A stretch of DNA of 64,000 bases from positions 62,001 to 126,000 of the forward strand of contig JAZPXL010000037.1 in assembly GCA_045543615.1 (NCBI GenBank), in the 5' to 3' direction. The DNA comes from CAG-390 sp045543615. Its GTDB lineage: Bacteria > Bacillota > Clostridia > Oscillospirales > CAG-272. Each line of letters starts with the position of its first letter. The stretch's first letter is position 1. The translations under genes and the position numbers were made by a program. Shown in pieces: positions 61,267 through 64,000 of this stretch. Under the pieces are notes generated by a model, which was not told the DNA's origin, did no database searches, and saw only the letters and a list, made by a program, of their open reading frames with translations.

Positions 61267-64000
61267 ATGAACAATTATTCCATAGCAACAGTGATGGCTG
61301 CTCTGGCTCTGACCGCCCCCATGGTGTGTCAGGCTCAGGATCCGCTGTCTGCGCTCGGTCAGGTCAAGAAGCTGTCTCAGGCCGGTAAGGCTGATGAGGC
61401 TCTGGCTCTCTGTGATCAGGTGTTGAAGCGTTTCGGTGGTACCAGTGCCATGGCCAAGCAGTTCGCCTACCTCATGCCTTTCTATGATTATGAGAGGGGT
61501 GAGATTCTGCGCAATGCCAAGCGATATGATGAGGCGTATGAAGCTTTCAAGTCCTTCCGTGATAACAAGCGCTGGCAGGATAAGAAGCTGCAGGCCTCTG
61601 CTAAGAGCTTGTTGGCAGAAAAGATGCCGGAAGGTTATGACCCCTACCTGAAGCTCTCCATTTTCCAGATGGGTTACTGCCGCTACCTGCAGGGTGCCGG
61701 CAATCCCGTAGCTAAAATTCCCGGTGATCCCGCCAAGATGGCAGAAGCCGTGCCGCTGCTGGAAGAGTACCTCAAGTTCCTGAAGAGCGGCAAGGTGAGC
61801 CGCACGGAGCGCCAGATGAAGCTGGACGGTCAGGTGTGCTTCCTGCTGGTGCAGGCCAACCTGCTCAAGCCGCAGCCGGACTTCAAGAAAGCTGGTGAAT
61901 ATCTGGAGCTTTCCCGCAAGTCCCGCGGTCAAGTACCGGATGATTTGGCCATGACCGGTCTGGGTACCATTGTACAGGTGGCTACCAAGAATCCTGAGAA
62001 TGCCGGTTGGGTGTACAAGGTGATTGAGTCCAGCCCCGCCAGCTATCGCATGGATCCGCTGCGTGCTGCTGCTCATGCCGCCAAGTTCCTGAGCTACGGT
62101 GTGGTGGCTACCGGGGCCGCCGGTAAGAACATGGGCTCGAATCCGGAGATTGCCGCAGAGGCGCTCCGCTCTGCCAATGCGCTGATGGGACTTGTGCCGG
62201 ATATTCGTGAGATTTCCGTCAATCTGGTAGACAATATCAAATCTCTGGGTAAATATACGGGTGCCGTTGCAGATGTAAACACCGGTTCTTCTTATAATGC
62301 CGCCCGCCAGAAAAAGACGCTGGCTCTGTACAAGACGATGATGGGCAACCAGCAGAACCTGGAAGGCCTGGCTATCATGTACACCGGTAACTCTGCGCTC
62401 AACATGGGCTCCAGCCGCATGGGCAAGGCCGCATTCCAGATTCTGGCAGACCGCTATCCCAAGCTTTCAACCGGTGCCAAGAAGGGCAAGGATGGTAAGG
62501 CTATGGAGAAGGACGGTAAGCCTGTGCAGAATGTGCTGACCAACACGATTTACATGCAGCTCTCCCAGCTCTGCTATGCAACGGGTGATGAAGAGGGCGG
62601 TGCCAAGTATGAAAAGCGTGTAGACGGTGCCGAGCTCGGCGGTTCTCAGAGCAAGAGCCTGGCTTTCAACAAGCTGCGCCGTATTCTCGGTCAGCAGCAG
62701 TGGGCAGAGGTGATTCCCGCCGCCGAGGCGGTGAAGAAGGAATACAAGGACAATCCCTCCAACAAGTTCTACGCCACGGCTCAGTACTCCATTGTTGCTT
62801 CCTACTTCAAGCAGGGTATGTATGATGAACTCATCCCCGCTGCCAAGGAACTGTTGGGTGGCAAGATTCTCGTGGTAGGTGAAGGCAAGGAGGCTCTCAA
62901 TGCCAAGGAGGTCGCCACTTACGGCAGTCAGGGTTACTACTTCCTGATTGATGCCTGCATGAAGAAGGCCCGTCAGGATGCCAAGTTCTATGATGAGGCC
63001 ATTTCCGTGTTTGAGGAGTTCTCCAAGACTTTCCCCTCTCTTTCCATTGAGGAGAATATCATGGTGCACCACATGCACTACAATGTGGCGGACGCCTACT
63101 TCAAGAAGGCTGAGCGCACCGCAGAAACCGAAGCTCAGGACAAGCTCCGTGCTCAGGCTCTTTCTTACCTGAAGGTGATTATCGACAACTGGACTGATTG
63201 CGACTACTACGCCATTGCAGAGTTGCTGACGGCCAGTGTCAATATCATGAAGGAAGATATGGCTCTGAAGCAGGCTGCCATTGCCGGTCTTGAGCGTGCT
63301 GCAGAAGCCGCCCTGAAGCAGAAAGACGGTAAGAATACGGCCGCCAATGCCCTCTACTGGCTTGCCAGCTATGGCAAGGAAATCAAGAACGACGGTGAGA
63401 CCGATGAGGCTCATGCCGCCCGCGTGAAGGGCTATGTGGACCGCTTCTGGAAGGATGCCGATTTCGAGGGCTGTAATTATGCTCTGCAGATGGCTTCCGA
63501 GATGCTTGCCACGATGAAGGACAAGGACAGCTACACTGCTGCCGTGGAGCGTGCCCGCGCCGTCATTGGTCGTGAGGCTACCTACAACCACGGCAAGAAT
63601 CAGGCTGAGCCTGAGCTGGAAAAGACCATCAATGCTTATGTGAAGGCCTATGTGACCGGAGCTAAGAGCTATGAGAACAAGGTACTGACGCTGGAGGAAA
63701 AGACGCAGCACTTCACCAACTTCCCGGGCATTCAGCCGTCAGACAAGTATGCACGCGCTATCTTCCGTATGGCTCAGATTCGCGCCATGAACGAAGAGCT
63801 GAAGGAGCTCAAGGATGATGAGGCCGCCCGCAACAAGATGACGGCTGATATCCAGGCTACCTTCCGTGAGATGACCCGCGAATTCCAGCCGGATGACCTC
63901 ACGAACTTCATCTGCGTGCAGGTGGGTGACTACCTGGTACATTACGTCTCTGAGTTCCCGGATCCGTCTTCTAAGACGGAGGAAATTGCTCAGGCCACCA
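61267..64000 (+). CDS. large secreted helical-repeat protein (truncated by window end)
   Basis: An open frame of 911 codons continues past the last base. It starts with a signal peptide (IATVMAALALTAPMVCQA) and then consists of helix pairs rich in Ala, Lys and Tyr, with TPR-like spacing (AGKADEALALCDQVLKRFG, AKRYDEAYEAFKSF, and YCRYLQGAGNP). It is therefore a periplasmic tetratricopeptide-like protein. Placed directly behind exbB-exbD-exbD, it may be part of the same energized envelope system, as in other Verrucomicrobiota. No catalytic motif is seen. Confidence 0.75.
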   Translation, partial: MNNYSIATVMAALALTAPMVCQAQDPLSALGQVKKLSQAGKADEALALCDQVLKRFGGTSAMAKQFAYLMPFYDYERGEILRNAKRYDEAYEAFKSFRDNKRWQDKKLQASAKSLLAEKMPEGYDPYLKLSIFQMGYCRYLQGAGNPVAKIPGDPAKMAEAVPLLEEYLKFLKSGKVSRTERQMKLDGQVCFLLVQANLLKPQPDFKKAGEYLELSRKSRGQVPDDLAMTGLGTIVQVATKNPENAGWVYKVIESSPASYRMDPLRAAAHAAKFLSYGVVATGAAGKNMGSNPEIAAEALRSANALMGLVPDIREISVNLVDNIKSLGKYTGAVADVNTGSSYNAARQKKTLALYKTMMGNQQNLEGLAIMYTGNSALNMGSSRMGKAAFQILADRYPKLSTGAKKGKDGKAMEKDGKPVQNVLTNTIYMQLSQLCYATGDEEGGAKYEKRVDGAELGGSQSKSLAFNKLRRILGQQQWAEVIPAAEAVKKEYKDNPSNKFYATAQYSIVASYFKQGMYDELIPAAKELLGGKILVVGEGKEALNAKEVATYGSQGYYFLIDACMKKARQDAKFYDEAISVFEEFSKTFPSLSIEENIMVHHMHYNVADAYFKKAERTAETEAQDKLRAQALSYLKVIIDNWTDCDYYAIAELLTASVNIMKEDMALKQAAIAGLERAAEAALKQKDGKNTAANALYWLASYGKEIKNDGETDEAHAARVKGYVDRFWKDADFEGCNYALQMASEMLATMKDKDSYTAAVERARAVIGREATYNHGKNQAEPELEKTINAYVKAYVTGAKSYENKVLTLEEKTQHFTNFPGIQPSDKYARAIFRMAQIRAMNEELKELKDDEAARNKMTADIQATFREMTREFQPDDLTNFICVQVGDYLVHYVSEFPDPSSKTEEIAQAT

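Noticed and set aside
62467..63711. Minus-strand open frame opposite the large helical-repeat protein
   Set aside because: Composition is dominated by Leu, His and Gly, as expected for the complement of a helical Ala/Lys/Glu-rich gene. No ribosome site is seen.
1..64000. CRISPR arrays, insertion sequences, prophage genes
   Set aside because: I saw no regularly spaced repeats, transposase or phage structural genes on either strand.

Overview
The window is made of two unrelated bacterial genomes. Positions 1 to about 45,236 are AT-rich chromosomal DNA of an anaerobic, spore-forming clostridium (Bacillota, Clostridia; probably a gut Oscillospiraceae-like or related lineage). The reasons are a PolC-type replicase, the order rpsB-tsf / pyrH-frr-uppS-cdsA-dxr-rseP-ispG-polC, the sporulation regulator SpoIIID, YlmC/YmxH, a PdaA-like cortex deacetylase, strong Shine-Dalgarno sites and consensus sigma-A promoters. 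From about 45,355 to the end the DNA is GC-rich, codon usage changes, Shine-Dalgarno sites become weak, and the genes are those of a Verrucomicrobiota, most like Akkermansia: RNase D, aconitase A, an Aas-like acyl-ACP synthetase, an outer-membrane beta-barrel, a long U32 protein, and an ExbB/ExbD/ExbD cluster. No integrase, att repeat or phage gene lies at the switch, and both sides carry housekeeping genes. The simplest reading is a chimeric metagenome contig joined just after a tmRNA gene.

Clostridial half. 38-4758: ruvC, an RlmI-like methyltransferase, the energizing module of an ECF vitamin transporter (ecfA1, ecfA2, ecfT) and truA, in one tightly packed operon. 4795-12241: a membrane and stress block, with a DUF5711-like anchored beta-propeller, CvpA, a ClpE-type unfoldase, an 878-residue P-type ATPase homologue that has lost every catalytic motif, and YlmC. 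12305-24973: translation factors S2 and EF-Ts, then UMP kinase, ribosome recycling factor, polyprenyl phosphate, phospholipid and isoprenoid enzymes, the site-2 protease RseP and PolC. 25093-32597: two polysaccharide deacetylases, membrane proteins, a SpoU methyltransferase, SpoIIID, a giant CvpA-like protein and a Cys-rich, probably spore-surface protein. 32603-35917: the tig-clpP-clpX proteostasis operon. 36042-45236: a phosphoesterase, a DUF1540 protein, a six-gene minus-strand operon apgM-lepB-rbgA-rnhB-yraN-thrC, two hypothetical proteins, and smpB followed by ssrA (trans-translation).

Verrucomicrobial half. rnd, acnA and a flavin reductase-like gene run on the plus strand. An Aas-like synthetase and an outer-membrane protein run on the minus strand, followed upstream by a candidate structured small RNA and an operon of AsmA-like protein, IF-1-like OB-fold protein and U32 (RlhA-like) protein. 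A tiny lipoprotein, exbB and two exbD genes then run on the plus strand into a large secreted helical-repeat protein cut by the window end.

The most unusual items are the pseudo-P-type ATPase beside ClpE, the minus-strand RNA with GAAA and UUCG tetraloop hairpins, the IF-1 paralogue in the U32 operon, a perfect palindrome over a consensus -10 box at 43,829-43,845, and the contig junction itself.
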